From positions 169,001-233,000 of the forward strand of contig JADJRC010000009.1 of assembly GCA_016712415.1 (NCBI GenBank): 64,000 nt of DNA, written 5' to 3'. Every line of letters starts with the position of its first letter. Within the stretch, counting starts at the first letter, position 1. The position numbers were made by a program, and so were the translations under genes. Shown here piece by piece: positions 34,301 to 42,408 of the stretch. Under the pieces are notes generated by a model. That model was not told the origin of the DNA. It made no database searches and saw only the letters and a list, made by a program, of their open reading frames with translations. The stretch is from Lewinellaceae bacterium. Lineage in GTDB: Bacteria > Bacteroidota > Bacteroidia > Chitinophagales > Saprospiraceae.

Positions 34301-34507
34301 ATCGACCAGAATATTTCAGGCGCTGTGTTGCGCGTGCAGGTCGTGGATGCGACGGGACGAATACTGCTGAGCGAAGATTTGCAGTTTGCAGGAAACACCG
34401 CGCAACTCGATTTTGCCGGTATGGCGCCCGGCCTGTATGTGTTGGAACTCCAGGAGCCGGCAACAGGCAAAAAAATGCAGGTGAAGGTGGTCAGGATAAA
34501 TCGCTAG
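31370..34507 (+). CDS. Secreted vanadium-haloperoxidase/PAP2-like protein with MopE metal-binding repeats and T9SS sorting domain
   Basis: 1045 residues from the ATG at 31370, which starts a signal peptide (MRKTIPTLLLLAAVCLSFST). The N-terminal ~620 residues contain the PAP2/vanadium haloperoxidase signature in full: K-G-W-Y-D-G-T-R-P (K-x6-R-P), S-G-H-S-T-F-S and S-R-I-W-G-G-I-H-P-P-F-D (S-R-x5-H-x3-D). Then come five MopE-type units (D-C-D-D, E-x-C-D-G-L-D-N-D-C-N-G-x-x-D-D), known from copper/metal-binding surface proteins, and a T9SS sorting domain (V-R-V-Y-P-N-P-V-T-D-I-L onward). It is probably an outer-surface phosphatase or haloperoxidase-like enzyme. Whether vanadate is bound is not provable from sequence. 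Confidence 0.87.
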   Translation: MRKTIPTLLLLAAVCLSFSTASAQQSVARRWNEVLLQAIREDFARPPVHARNLFHTAIALYDAWAAYDTVAETYMLGKTVGNFTCNFNGVPVPADIKAAREEAMSYAAYRVLYARFINSPNAFVTLSRFNNLMFELGYNVNVTTNNYQFGGPAALGNYIGQCILQMGSQDGSNEQFNYVSQYYAPVNPPMVIANPGAPTLLDPNRWQPLTLSFAIDQNGNPIPATQVFQSPEWGNVRPFALKADELTIYERNGDEYKVYHDPGPIPFLDTLAGDSSTAEYRWNFELVSAWSAHNDPNDGVMWDISPKSNGNNQSYPQTWTEYHNFYNFTEGGDQSTGRDINPRTGLPYEPQIVPRGDYTRVLAQFWADGPNSETPPGHWFTILNYVSDHPLFVKRFNGKGPVLDNLEWDVKAYMALGGALHDAAITAWGIKGWYDGTRPVTALRYMSGRGQSTDPGLPSYDPAGVDLIPGLFELVEPGDPLAGAGNENVGKIKFYTWRGPDYVTNPATQIAGVGWVLGEEWWPYQRKTFVTPPFAGYISGHSTFSRSAAETITRLTGDEYFPGGMGEFHIGANSGFLGLEQGPSVDVNLQWATYRDASDQTSLSRIWGGIHPPFDDIPGRLIGIEIGNEAFELARSYFYKDEDLDGYYSYEDCNDKDATVYPDAPELCDNLDNDCNGLVDDIPVFAYYLDSDGDGFGDGSIELDTCLSEAPAGYVANNLDCDDGDAAFNPGAVELCDGLDNDCNGFVDDIPVFAYYLDSDGDGFGDGDIELDTCLSEAPAGYVANNLDCDDGDAAFSPDAAEVCDGLDNDCNGLVDDIPVFAYYLDSDGDGFGDGDIELDTCLSEAPMGYVTNNLDCDDSSADFNPFSVEICDGLDNNCNGTADEGLTVISYYADGDSDGFGNADARLDTCLSQIPAGYTTNDLDCDDANETVYPGAQEIVDGLDNDCNGTIDDISATSGPALYVRVYPNPVTDILTIDQNISGAVLRVQVVDATGRILLSEDLQFAGNTAQLDFAGMAPGLYVLELQEPATGKKMQVKVVRINR
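33371..34206 (+). repeat. 204-bp tandem repeats encoding MopE units
   Basis: The word TGCGAC(A/G)xxCTGGACAAC recurs at 33371, 33575, 33779 and 33983 (exact 204-base spacing) and in a diverged form at 34190. The first three units are nearly identical at the DNA level. Each encodes 68 residues with two aspartate-rich, calcium-loop-like motifs and paired cysteines. Confidence 0.9.
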
Positions 34508-34518
34508 GAGCGAGGGGT

Positions 34519-36186
34519 TTACAATTCCCCTTCAATAAAATACATATCGACCGGGCCCTTGTTGTGCACGTCTTTTTTGCCGCGGTAAACGATTTTGTAC
34601 AAGTGCTTTACGGCTTCGGCGGTAGAGCCTGAGATATTGACGCGTCCGGTTTCTCCAAGTTCTTCGAGGCGGGCCGCGAGGTTGACGGCATCGCCCCAGA
34701 TATCGTAGGCAAATTTGTTTTTACCAATCACACCGGCTACTACGGGGCCGGTGTGTATGCCGATGCGCATTTCGCGAAAAATAGCCTTGGGATTGCTGCG
34801 GTTGCGCCGGTCCAGCCATGCGGTCATTTCCAGCGCTGCACGAACGGCGTCGGCTGCGTGTGTGTCGTTCGGCACGGGAAGTCCGCCCGCACACATAAAG
34901 GCGTCGCCGATGGTTTTGATCTTTTCCAGCCCGTGCTGGTCGCATATTTCGTCAAAAGCGAGGAAGCATTCGTCCAGTTCGTCGATGATCTCCTCCGGCG
35001 CCAGCATCTCGGAAAGGCGGGTGAAGTTGATAAAATCTGTGAACAACACCGTGGCCGATTCGTAGTGGCGCGGGGTAGCGTAGCCGTGTGCTTTCAGTTC
35101 GCGGGCGATTTCTTCGGGTAAAATATTGAGCAATAATTGGTCGCTTTTGCTGCGTTCGGCTTCAATTTCCTCGTTTTGAGCCTGAATTTGTTTGTTTTTC
35201 AGGTTGAGTCTGCTGTTGGCCCTGCGGGCAAAAAGCCAACCGATGCCCAACAGTGCAAGGATGACAAACAAAAGCGAGCCCATGCCGTAGGCAAACTGCC
35301 GGAAACTGGAGTCCTGTTGTTGTTGGTATTCCTTCTCACGCCGGATTCGTTCGAACTCCTGCGCCCGGCTGGTACTGTCGGCCTGTCGCCGGGTGCGGTC
35401 GATTTCCTCCTGTCGTCGCAGGTCGGCAATGAGGTTGTTTTGGCGGGCGGCGTCGAGCCGCTGTGCGGCGAGCCGGAGTTCCTGTTCCGCCTGGAGCGCT
35501 TGCAGGGTTTTTTCCCGGAGTTTGGCCTGATCCACCTCGTTCTGCGTTTGCAGCAGTAGTACCTCGTCTTTTTTGCGCTGGGCTTCAAGGGCCAGGTTTT
35601 TGTTGGCCAGTTCGAGCCGCTCGCGCTCCAGTTGGCTTTGTTCGTAGGCGAGGTCTTTCACGCTCTGCTGGGCGTACAGGTATTTGATCTGGCCTTCGGC
35701 TGCGGCAAGCAGGGAGCGTTGCTGATCGATCTGTTGCTGCCGAACCTGCTCCTGTAGCCGTATGGTGTCGAGTTCGGTGAGGTAGTTGCGGTAATAATCA
35801 AAGGCTTTTTCAAAGTCGTATAACTGGTTGTAGACCTTGGCTGCCGTTTCGTAGGCATCGGCCAGCACCTGGCGTTGCCTGGACTGGCGCGCATACTTGA
35901 TGGCCAGTTCGTTGTGACTCAGTGCATTGTAAAAATCGTTGTTGCTGTAATACACCCCGGCGATCAGGTGTTCGAGACTTGCCAGTGCCGTCCAGTCGTG
36001 TCGTGCGATCAGGATATCACGGGCGCGAAGCAAATTATCGATCCCGCGTTTGGAGTCGCCGGTATTGTGGAGCGCCACGCCGAGGTTGGCGTACATGACT
36101 TCCGGATAATCGCAGGGAATATAGATACACTGCAGTTCGGCTTTTCTGAAGTATTCCAGTGCCTTGACGTAGTCGCGGTCGCGCAC
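34519..36186 (-). CDS. Adenylate/guanylate cyclase with TPR repeats, main fragment
   Basis: 555 residues. N-terminal TPR units (A-L-E-Y-F-R-K-A-E, L-A-S-L-E-H-L-I-A-G-V-Y-Y), a long coiled coil (~160-290), one transmembrane helix (G-M-G-S-L-L-F-V-I-L-A-L-L-G-I-G-W), a second short coiled coil and a C-terminal class III nucleotide cyclase domain (V-L-F-T-D-F-I-N-F-T-R with a metal-binding Asp; I-K-T-I-G-D-A-F-M-C-A-G; Y-D-I-W-G-D-A-V-N-L-A-A-R-L). It makes cAMP or cGMP; the K-x-x-G-D substrate loop fits an adenylate cyclase, but this is not certain. The N-terminal TPR part and leader are in the fragment at 36009-36875. Confidence 0.87.
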   Translation of the reverse strand: MRDRDYVKALEYFRKAELQCIYIPCDYPEVMYANLGVALHNTGDSKRGIDNLLRARDILIARHDWTALASLEHLIAGVYYSNNDFYNALSHNELAIKYARQSRQRQVLADAYETAAKVYNQLYDFEKAFDYYRNYLTELDTIRLQEQVRQQQIDQQRSLLAAAEGQIKYLYAQQSVKDLAYEQSQLERERLELANKNLALEAQRKKDEVLLLQTQNEVDQAKLREKTLQALQAEQELRLAAQRLDAARQNNLIADLRRQEEIDRTRRQADSTSRAQEFERIRREKEYQQQQDSSFRQFAYGMGSLLFVILALLGIGWLFARRANSRLNLKNKQIQAQNEEIEAERSKSDQLLLNILPEEIARELKAHGYATPRHYESATVLFTDFINFTRLSEMLAPEEIIDELDECFLAFDEICDQHGLEKIKTIGDAFMCAGGLPVPNDTHAADAVRAALEMTAWLDRRNRSNPKAIFREMRIGIHTGPVVAGVIGKNKFAYDIWGDAVNLAARLEELGETGRVNISGSTAEAVKHLYKIVYRGKKDVHNKGPVDMYFIEGEL

Positions 36187-36875
36187 GTACTGCCGGCCCA
36201 GGTTGTTGTACAGCAGCGATTTTCCTGCGGCGAACCGTAGGTTTCGATAATGTGCTCAATGGCTGTGTAGTAGTAGATGCTTTTTCCCTGGTCGTTGCGC
36301 TGGTCGTATGCTGTGGCGAGTTTCTGATAAATTTGTACCAGGTGCGGGTTGTTTCCCTCGTTTTTATACTTGATAATCAGTTTTTTATAGTAAATCTCCG
36401 CGCTGTCGAACCGCGTGTCGAGCAAATAGGCGTCGGCGATCTTCTCCATCGTCACAAAGTCGTTGGTAGCCGTCGACAGCACTTCGCCGTAATAACGACA
36501 GGCATATGAATACAGCTTCTCCCGCAGGAAAATATCGCCCAGGGCGCCGTACACGTTTTGCAGGGTTTCGCTTTTTCCCCGTTTCTGGAGTTTGGCTTCG
36601 GCCATGAGGTAGTGCTGCAGGGCTTCTTCGTTGCGGTTGCTGCGGGCGCACAGTTCACCCAATAATATGGAAGCGCCAATGATACCGTCGTTGTAGGCGA
36701 GGTTGCGCGAAAGACTGAGGCATTGCACGGCCAGGTCTTCCCGGTCCTTGTCAGTCCCGGCCTGCCGGGCGCGCTGCAACAGGTTATCCGCCTCGACGGT
36801 GTTCTGGTCGTGGTTGTCGGCTCGCTGGCTTTGTAACGGATTGATAATCAGGAGCAGAAGGGGCAGTATGAGCAA
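36009..36875 (-). CDS. N-terminal TPR fragment of the adenylate cyclase (frameshifted)
   Basis: It begins with a hydrophobic leader (L-I-L-P-L-L-L-L-I-I-N-P-L-Q-S-Q) at a TTG at 36875; no ATG is available before an upstream stop, so the true start is uncertain. Several TPR repeats follow (A-L-Q-H-Y-L-M-A-E-A-K-L; K-L-A-T-A-Y-D-Q-R-N-D-Q-G-K). A one-base deletion near 36220-36228 separates ...E-T-Y-G-S-P from G-K-S-L-L-Y-N-N-L-G-R-Q-Y-V-R-D-R-D-Y in the main fragment. The leader implies that the TPR part is periplasmic and the cyclase domain cytoplasmic. Confidence 0.78.
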   Translation of the reverse strand: MLILPLLLLIINPLQSQRADNHDQNTVEADNLLQRARQAGTDKDREDLAVQCLSLSRNLAYNDGIIGASILLGELCARSNRNEEALQHYLMAEAKLQKRGKSETLQNVYGALGDIFLREKLYSYACRYYGEVLSTATNDFVTMEKIADAYLLDTRFDSAEIYYKKLIIKYKNEGNNPHLVQIYQKLATAYDQRNDQGKSIYYYTAIEHIIETYGSPQENRCCTTTWAGSTCATATTSRHWNTSEKPNCSVSIFPAIIRKSCTPTSAWRSTIPATPNAGSIICFAPVIS

Positions 36876-36936
36876 GTGTTTGTTGATAGGCGGGCGGTTT
36901 TTTCAAACAAAAATAGAAGTTTTTATCAAAGCAGCC

Positions 36937-39885
36937 TTACTCAATGGTGATCTCGTCAGCAAATACCCAGCAGGGGTTGCCGGCGCCTTTGTGCCAAGCC
37001 GGACAATTACCGAGCGATACGCCGACGACCCGCACGTAACGCGCTTTTTTGTTGTCCGGGTGCAGCGTAAATGCTTTTTGTAAAATGCCGGATGCCTTCG
37101 GGTCAATATCGCAAACTACTTCGCCGGCCGGACTGAAATGCACGCCGTCGTCCGAAATTTCCACACGCATTTGCTGCGGAAAAAAGATCCAGGAGTTTTC
37201 ATCCTGCATAAACCCGGCGCTTACGGTGTTGATGGTCTGCTTTTTCCCCAAATCCAGCACTACGTCGAGATTTACGCCTTCGAAGCCCTGCCAGTTGCCC
37301 GTACGGAAATCAGCGCCGCCGCGCAGCCCGTCGATCAGGCCATTGTCGCCGCGCGCGGTGTATTGCGCATTGTACTGCGTATTGTAGCGGTGCAGGCGCA
37401 GGTCCGACCGGATCTCGGCGAAGTGAAAAGTGTCTGTCACACTGTACGCCTCCGTGTTTTCGGCGACAAACGTCAGGGTCCCGGAGCCTGTGATCCTGAT
37501 AGGGCGGGTATATGGAACGGATACTTTGGATTTGGCCTTGTCGCTGTCGAGGGTATAGGAAATTTCGACGCCGGGGCTCAGGGCGCCGAGTGTCACATAC
37601 TGGCTGTCGCGAAACACCCGATCGCCTTTGGCGACGAAAGGCGCTGCCAGCATGGACGCCTTTTCGCCGGAGGTGCAAAAACCGGCCTTCCCCCATGTCG
37701 CAGGAGCATCGGTCATATCGAACTCCAGTGTGCCGCCCTTCAAAATATCGGCATGGCTGATGTGGTTTTCATCGTGTTTGCGACCCCCATACTTCATGCT
37801 TTTTATATAAAAATGGCTGCCGGAGACTCCCGGCGCCTTTACAGAAAACGTCTTGCCGTTGTCGAGTTGGATTACTGCTTTTTCAAACCAGGGGGTCCCG
37901 ATGGCATAATCCGGGCAACCGGGCGTAACCGGATAAAACCCAAGCGCCGACATAACCAGCCAGGCCGACATCTGGCCGCAGTCTTCATTGCCGCTGAGCC
38001 CGTCGGGGCGGTCGGCGTACATCTCGTCCATGATCTGTCGGACGCGCTGCTGGGTTTTCCAGGTCTGGTTGCCGTAGTTGTAGAGATAGGCCATGTGGTG
38101 GCTCGGTTCATTGCCGTGTACATACTGGCCGATCAGGCCGGTGATGTCGGCCTGGTTGCGGCCGGTGGTCTGCTGATTTGCGGAAAACAGGCTGTCGAGT
38201 TGGGCATTGAATGCCGTTTCGCCGCCCATGAGTTCGATCAGGCCCGGGATGTTTTGCTGCACGGAGAAGCGATATTGCCAGGCATTGGCTTCGGTGTAGT
38301 TGAAATTCACCTCGTAGGGATCGAAGGGTTTGTTCCAGGCGGCGTTGCTTTTGGCGCGGAAAAACCTGGTTTCCGGGTCGAACAGGTTGAGGTACGCCGA
38401 CGATTTTTTCCTGTAAATACTAGCAACAGAGTCGGTCCCCAGGGCCTCCTCCATGCGCGCGATACACCAGTTGTCGTAAGCGTATTCGAGCGTTTTCGAC
38501 ACCGATTCGGCCTCTTTATCCGAGGGTATGTAGCCCATTTTGTTGTACCATTTCAATCCGTACCGGTCGGATTCGGCGCTTTTTCGCATGGCTTCGAGGG
38601 CTTTTTTCACGTCGTAGTCGCGAATACCCTTTGCGTAGGCATCGGCGATGACCGGTATGGCGTGGTTGCCGATCATGCAATCGGTCTCGTTGGCGGCCAG
38701 TTCCCATACGGGCAGCAGTCCGCCCTGCTCATATTGCCGCAGAAATGTTTGTATAAAATCGTTGGTGCGTTTCGGTTCGATGATGGTATACAGCGGGTTG
38801 CAGGCACGGTAGGTGTCCCAAAGGGAAAATACCGTGTACACGTCGTGCCCCGGGTTGGGATGTATCCGGTTGTCGCGGCCGCGGAATTGTCCGTCCACGT
38901 CATTCCAGATGTTGGGCGCCACCATGGTGTGGTACAGCGCCGTGTAAAAAATTCTTTTTTGCGCGTCCGTGCCGCCTGTCACCTCAATTTTGGAAAGTTG
39001 GCGCTCCCACTTGGCCTGGGTTTCCGTTTTTATTTTTTCAAAATCAAAGTGGTTGCATTCGGCCTCCAGGTTCCGGCGCGCACCCTCGATGCTTACGCCT
39101 GATATGCCGACGGTGACGACCAGCGGCTCGCCGTCTTCATAAAAATCGAGCAGCCCGACGATGGCCTTGCTCGTCACCGAAGCCTCCGAAACGCGCGGGT
39201 TCCGGGTCATGTCCATCATTTTCGTGTTGAAAAAAGGCCTCGAAAAACGCGCGACGAAATACACGTGTTGCTCTTTTGCCCAGGCTTTCGAGATGCGAAA
39301 CCCTTCCACTTCCCGGTCGCCCACTTTTTTCAGGTGTGCGTCGAGCACCTCGTCGCGGTGGCGCAGGTCGATCAGGAGATGGCTGCGTACGCGGTTTTTG
39401 GGAAAAGTATAGCGGTGTACGCCCACTCGTTCGGTAGCGGTAAGTTCCGCTTTGATCTTGTCTTTTTCCAAAAAGACCGAGTAGTACCCCGCCTCGGCTT
39501 TTTCCCTTGATTTTTTGAAGGGCGACGCATATTGCGCCGGTTCGAGCACCGCCCCGCCGGTGAACGGCATGAAAAGGATATCGCAGTAATCGGCCACACC
39601 TGTGCCGCTCAGGTGGGTGTGCGAGAAGCCGTACAGGATCGAATCGGAGTAATGATAGCCCGAACAGCCGTCCCAGTCCATCATATCGATGCGGGTGTCG
39701 GGACTGAGTTGTACGAGTCCGAAAGGCGCTGTTGCGCCAGGGTAGGTATGGCCGTGACCGCCGGTGCCGATAAAAGGATCGACGAAGGAGCGTAGCGGGT
39801 TAGTGTCGGGCGGATTGGCGCTTTGGGCCTTGAGGTGCAAGGCGACAAGCAGAAGAAGGCAACAGAGGAGAATGTGTATTTTCAT
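36937..39885 (-). CDS. GH92 family alpha-mannosidase with C-terminal discoidin-like domain
   Basis: 982 residues from the ATG at 39885, with a signal peptide (MKIHILLCCLLLLVALHLKA). The family hallmark F-V-D-P-F-I-G-T-G-G-H-G-H-T-Y-P-G-A is at residues ~33-50, followed by G-F-S-H-T-H-L-S-G-T-G and, in the catalytic half, G-N-E-D-C-G-Q-M-S-A-W-L-V. GH92 enzymes are calcium-dependent exo-alpha-mannosidases that trim N-glycans. The ~135 C-terminal residues (V-N-L-D-V-V-L-D-L-G-K-K-Q-T-I-N-T-V) look like an F5/8-type carbohydrate-binding domain. No T9SS sorting domain is present, so it is likely periplasmic. It is divergent from the thioredoxin-like gene. Confidence 0.92.
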   Translation of the reverse strand: MKIHILLCCLLLLVALHLKAQSANPPDTNPLRSFVDPFIGTGGHGHTYPGATAPFGLVQLSPDTRIDMMDWDGCSGYHYSDSILYGFSHTHLSGTGVADYCDILFMPFTGGAVLEPAQYASPFKKSREKAEAGYYSVFLEKDKIKAELTATERVGVHRYTFPKNRVRSHLLIDLRHRDEVLDAHLKKVGDREVEGFRISKAWAKEQHVYFVARFSRPFFNTKMMDMTRNPRVSEASVTSKAIVGLLDFYEDGEPLVVTVGISGVSIEGARRNLEAECNHFDFEKIKTETQAKWERQLSKIEVTGGTDAQKRIFYTALYHTMVAPNIWNDVDGQFRGRDNRIHPNPGHDVYTVFSLWDTYRACNPLYTIIEPKRTNDFIQTFLRQYEQGGLLPVWELAANETDCMIGNHAIPVIADAYAKGIRDYDVKKALEAMRKSAESDRYGLKWYNKMGYIPSDKEAESVSKTLEYAYDNWCIARMEEALGTDSVASIYRKKSSAYLNLFDPETRFFRAKSNAAWNKPFDPYEVNFNYTEANAWQYRFSVQQNIPGLIELMGGETAFNAQLDSLFSANQQTTGRNQADITGLIGQYVHGNEPSHHMAYLYNYGNQTWKTQQRVRQIMDEMYADRPDGLSGNEDCGQMSAWLVMSALGFYPVTPGCPDYAIGTPWFEKAVIQLDNGKTFSVKAPGVSGSHFYIKSMKYGGRKHDENHISHADILKGGTLEFDMTDAPATWGKAGFCTSGEKASMLAAPFVAKGDRVFRDSQYVTLGALSPGVEISYTLDSDKAKSKVSVPYTRPIRITGSGTLTFVAENTEAYSVTDTFHFAEIRSDLRLHRYNTQYNAQYTARGDNGLIDGLRGGADFRTGNWQGFEGVNLDVVLDLGKKQTINTVSAGFMQDENSWIFFPQQMRVEISDDGVHFSPAGEVVCDIDPKASGILQKAFTLHPDNKKARYVRVVGVSLGNCPAWHKGAGNPCWVFADEITIE

Positions 39886-39909
39886 ATCGTGTGTGCATTG
39901 ACGGACGCC

Positions 39910-39917
39910 CAAAAGTA
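39910..39917 (-). promoter_or_regulatory. -7 box TACTTTTG for the GH92 gene (minus strand)
   Basis: On the minus strand TACTTTTG is preceded 17 bases upstream by TTTG, close to the Bacteroidota -33/-7 spacing. The GH92 ATG follows 25 bases downstream. Confidence 0.55.
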
Positions 39918-39923
39918 ACCCGC

Positions 39924-39937
39924 TTGTTTGTAAACAA
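39924..39937. promoter_or_regulatory. Palindrome TTGTTTGTAAACAA in the divergent GH92/thioredoxin promoter region
   Basis: A perfect 6-2-6 inverted repeat lying within the spacer between the predicted -33 and -7 boxes of the GH92 gene, 49 bases from the predicted -10 region of the divergent gene. The position suggests an operator; this is an inference. Confidence 0.35.
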
Positions 39938-39972
39938 ATCGCTAACGTCGTTCCGGGTAGCCCGAGAGGCCC

Positions 39973-39980
39973 TATTTTTG
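39973..39980 (+). promoter_or_regulatory. -7 box TATTTTTG for the thioredoxin-like gene
   Basis: Matches TAnnTTTG, 86 bases before the ATG at 40066. Confidence 0.45.
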
Positions 39981-40065
39981 CAGAAAATACCGGCAGGCAG
40001 TGCCTTTTTACAAAAAAGACCTGCATGTGGCCGTATTATTCAAGCCATTACCAAACACACGAACG

Positions 40066-40407
40066 ATGAAGTATTTTGGACAAATCCTGTTTGCCGCCTT
40101 TCTGTTTACTGCACTTGCCGCACAGGCACAATCGACGGACAGCACCCTGATTGAGGTTCGTATTGAAGGCATATCCGCCGGTAAAACCCGCCTGGTGGGG
40201 GTGTTCGGCGACCGCAACTATCTCGCCGATTCGGCGGAAGTCGACGCCACGGGACGTTTTACACTGCGCCGAAAGTCGCCCCTGCCCGCCGGTTTTACAC
40301 CTTTCTGCTGCCGGGCGGCAACAAGACCCTTTCGATGCTGGTCGATACCGACCAGCGCTTTACGATGGAGGCCAAAGCCGGCGATATCGGCGGCACCATG
40401 CAGGTAA
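40066..40407 (+). CDS. TlpA-like thioredoxin protein, N-terminal fragment (frameshifted)
   Basis: It starts at the ATG at 40066 with a signal peptide (MKYFGQILFAAFLFTALAAQ) and a DUF4369-like beta-sandwich. The reading frame is lost at the TTTT of 40293-40296: with one more T the sequence reads P-A-G-F-Y-T-F-L-L-P-G-G-N-K-T-L-S-M-L-V-D and continues into the main fragment. Only about the first 77 residues are meaningful. Confidence 0.8.
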   Translation: MKYFGQILFAAFLFTALAAQAQSTDSTLIEVRIEGISAGKTRLVGVFGDRNYLADSAEVDATGRFTLRRKSPLPAGFTPFCCRAATRPFRCWSIPTSALRWRPKPAISAAPCR

Positions 40408-41483
40408 AAGGCTCCATCAACAACGAACTGTTTTATAAAAATTACCGCTTCCAGGCTGCCCAGGACCCCGAATTGCAGCAACTGGCCGAGATACTGCGGG
40501 GAAAACCCGAATCGGCGCCCGAATACAAAAAGGCGAAAGAACGCCAGGATCAGATACTCGCCGAGCGGAAAGCACACCTGGAAGAGATATATACCACCTA
40601 CCCGGATGCGTTTTTTACCCGTTTCAAACTCGCAGGCCAAAACCCCGACCTTACCTATCCGCGCAAGAGAAACGGCGATCTGGACACCCTGCAACAGGTT
40701 ATGGATTACCGAAGGCATTTCTGGGACAATGTCGACTTCTCCGACAAGCGCATGTTGCACACGCCCGTCATCGGCAACAAACTTCGCCGGTACATCAAGG
40801 AACTGACACCGCAGAACCGCGATTCCATCATCCCCGTCGCCGACGAGATTATCCGCAGGGTGATACCCTACAAAGATTACTTCCAGTATTTTGCCAACTG
40901 GATCGCCATGCAATACGAAAATACAAAAACAACCGTGATGGACGGCGAGGCGGTATACGTACACGTCATTCAGAACTTTTTCACCCCCGAACTGGCGACC
41001 TGGGATACACCGGAAAACCTCGAAAAACTACAGAAACACGTATGGGAAATGGAGGCCAGCCTGCTCTGGAAAAAAGGCCCCGATGTGCGTGCCGCCGACG
41101 TAAACGGCGTCTATAAAAGCATCTATGAAATTACGGCGCCGATAGTGGTGATATTCATGTACAGCCCCGATTGCGAGCACTGCCAGAAGGATTCTCCCAA
41201 AATACAGGAAATTTCCCGCAACTGGAAAAGCCGCGGCGTGGAGTTTTTCGGCATCGGCGTAAGCACCACGGAAGAGGAGTGGAAGGCATTCGTGAAGAAA
41301 AACGGCTTTACGTTTACCAATGTTTTCGACCCGACCAATCGCGCCATTTACGCCAAGTACTTCGTCGACATCACGCCGGAACTGTACGTGCTGAACAAAG
41401 ACCGGATCATCGTTGCCAAAAACCTGCACGCCGATCAACTGGAAGAGGTGTTCCAGCGCGAGCTAAACAAACTAAAGCAGTGA
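40335..41483 (+). CDS. TlpA-like thioredoxin/DUF5106 protein, main fragment
   Basis: 382 residues. A DUF5106-type helical region (residues ~60-220, with D-F-S-D-K-R-M-L-H-T-P-V) is followed by a thioredoxin fold with the redox motif C-E-H-C in M-Y-S-P-D-C-E-H-C-Q-K-D and the cis-proline strand D-I-T-P-E-L-Y-V-L. Such proteins are periplasmic or membrane-attached thiol-disulfide reductases, often in cytochrome maturation or envelope maintenance. The complete gene is 40066-41483, ~472 residues. It is convergent with the DUF547 gene, one base apart. Confidence 0.87.
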   Translation: MLVDTDQRFTMEAKAGDIGGTMQVKGSINNELFYKNYRFQAAQDPELQQLAEILRGKPESAPEYKKAKERQDQILAERKAHLEEIYTTYPDAFFTRFKLAGQNPDLTYPRKRNGDLDTLQQVMDYRRHFWDNVDFSDKRMLHTPVIGNKLRRYIKELTPQNRDSIIPVADEIIRRVIPYKDYFQYFANWIAMQYENTKTTVMDGEAVYVHVIQNFFTPELATWDTPENLEKLQKHVWEMEASLLWKKGPDVRAADVNGVYKSIYEITAPIVVIFMYSPDCEHCQKDSPKIQEISRNWKSRGVEFFGIGVSTTEEEWKAFVKKNGFTFTNVFDPTNRAIYAKYFVDITPELYVLNKDRIIVAKNLHADQLEEVFQRELNKLKQ

Positions 41484-41484
41484 T

Positions 41485-42222
41485 CTACTGATTCAGGTCC
41501 CAGTTGTAGTCGTTGAACACTACTGTTGCGTTGCTGCGCAGCGGGGTATCGGCGTACCGGTTCAGGAATTTTTTCAGGTCGCCGAAATCGACCTTGTACC
41601 ATTCGAATATCTTGCTGATCTGCGCCTTCGATGCGGAAATCGTATTGTATGTCTTGTTGTTGATGAACGCGCGGGTGCGTGTTTCGAGCGTGGAATCGAG
41701 GTTTTCGGCGGTATAGGCGCGGTTCCAGAGCGGCGGACAACTTTTGGCTGCACAGTTGATGGCGAAGTGGATGCGGGCGTCTTTGAACTGCGGCCGCAGG
41801 ATGTCGTTTTCGATATTGTTCAGGCTGTATTTTTTGTCGCCGAGTTTGATGCGCCGCACATCCCAGGTTTTGCCGCCGTCGAAGTTGAGGATGCTTTTGG
41901 CGGGATAGTTATCTACGATCAGTTTGATGGTGCAGGCGTTGTAGGCATTGATCCAGTAGGCCATTTTTTCTTCCCGTGTCCAGCCGTCCTGTACCGGATG
42001 GTCTGACAGCAACTGACAGTAGGCATACAAGGCGTCTTTGTCCGCCTTGAAACCTTTATAGTCAACCTTGCCGTCGTCGCTCACATATTTGCGCAACAAC
42101 GAATCCAGTCCGGCATGGCTTACTGCGGCGGCGCTGTTGGGGGCGGGATCGGTGGTCTGGGCGCTCAGGCCGGCGCCGGTCAGCAATAAAAGGAGGACGG
42201 AAAAGAGGGCGTTTTTATACAT
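41485..42222 (-). CDS. DUF547 domain-containing secreted protein
   Basis: 245 residues with a signal peptide (MYKNALFSVLLLLLTGAGLS). The DUF547 core is clear: Y-W-I-N-A-Y-N-A-C-T-I-K-L-I, later I-H-F-A-I-N-C-A-A-K-S-C-P-P-L, and A-F-I-N-N-K. The conserved cysteine and histidine residues resemble a papain-like fold, but no activity has been established for the family. Divergent from gldA. Confidence 0.9.
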   Translation of the reverse strand: MYKNALFSVLLLLLTGAGLSAQTTDPAPNSAAAVSHAGLDSLLRKYVSDDGKVDYKGFKADKDALYAYCQLLSDHPVQDGWTREEKMAYWINAYNACTIKLIVDNYPAKSILNFDGGKTWDVRRIKLGDKKYSLNNIENDILRPQFKDARIHFAINCAAKSCPPLWNRAYTAENLDSTLETRTRAFINNKTYNTISASKAQISKIFEWYKVDFGDLKKFLNRYADTPLRSNATVVFNDYNWDLNQ

Positions 42223-42358
42223 GCTTTCTGATTTATCGTCCGATGCGGACTTCTTTTAAACGATATACAGGCAAACGGTCACGGCCGGTTTTTCGTTTAT
42301 AACTTTTGTCCGAAGACGGGAAAGTGTTGCCGTGCGGACATTCCTCCAACCCTTTCCT

Positions 42359-42366
42359 TACTTTTG
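42359..42366 (+). promoter_or_regulatory. -7 box TACTTTTG for gldA
   Basis: Matches TAnnTTTG, 43 bases upstream of the gldA ATG. Confidence 0.5.
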
Positions 42367-42408
42367 CCCCTGCAACCGACCCTGAAACCCTGAAACCTTT
42401 TTACCACC

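Noticed and set aside
37138..39102. A 654-codon open frame on the plus strand
   Set aside because: It lies antisense to GH92 and is low-complexity/valine-rich without recognisable domains; a shadow of the coding strand.
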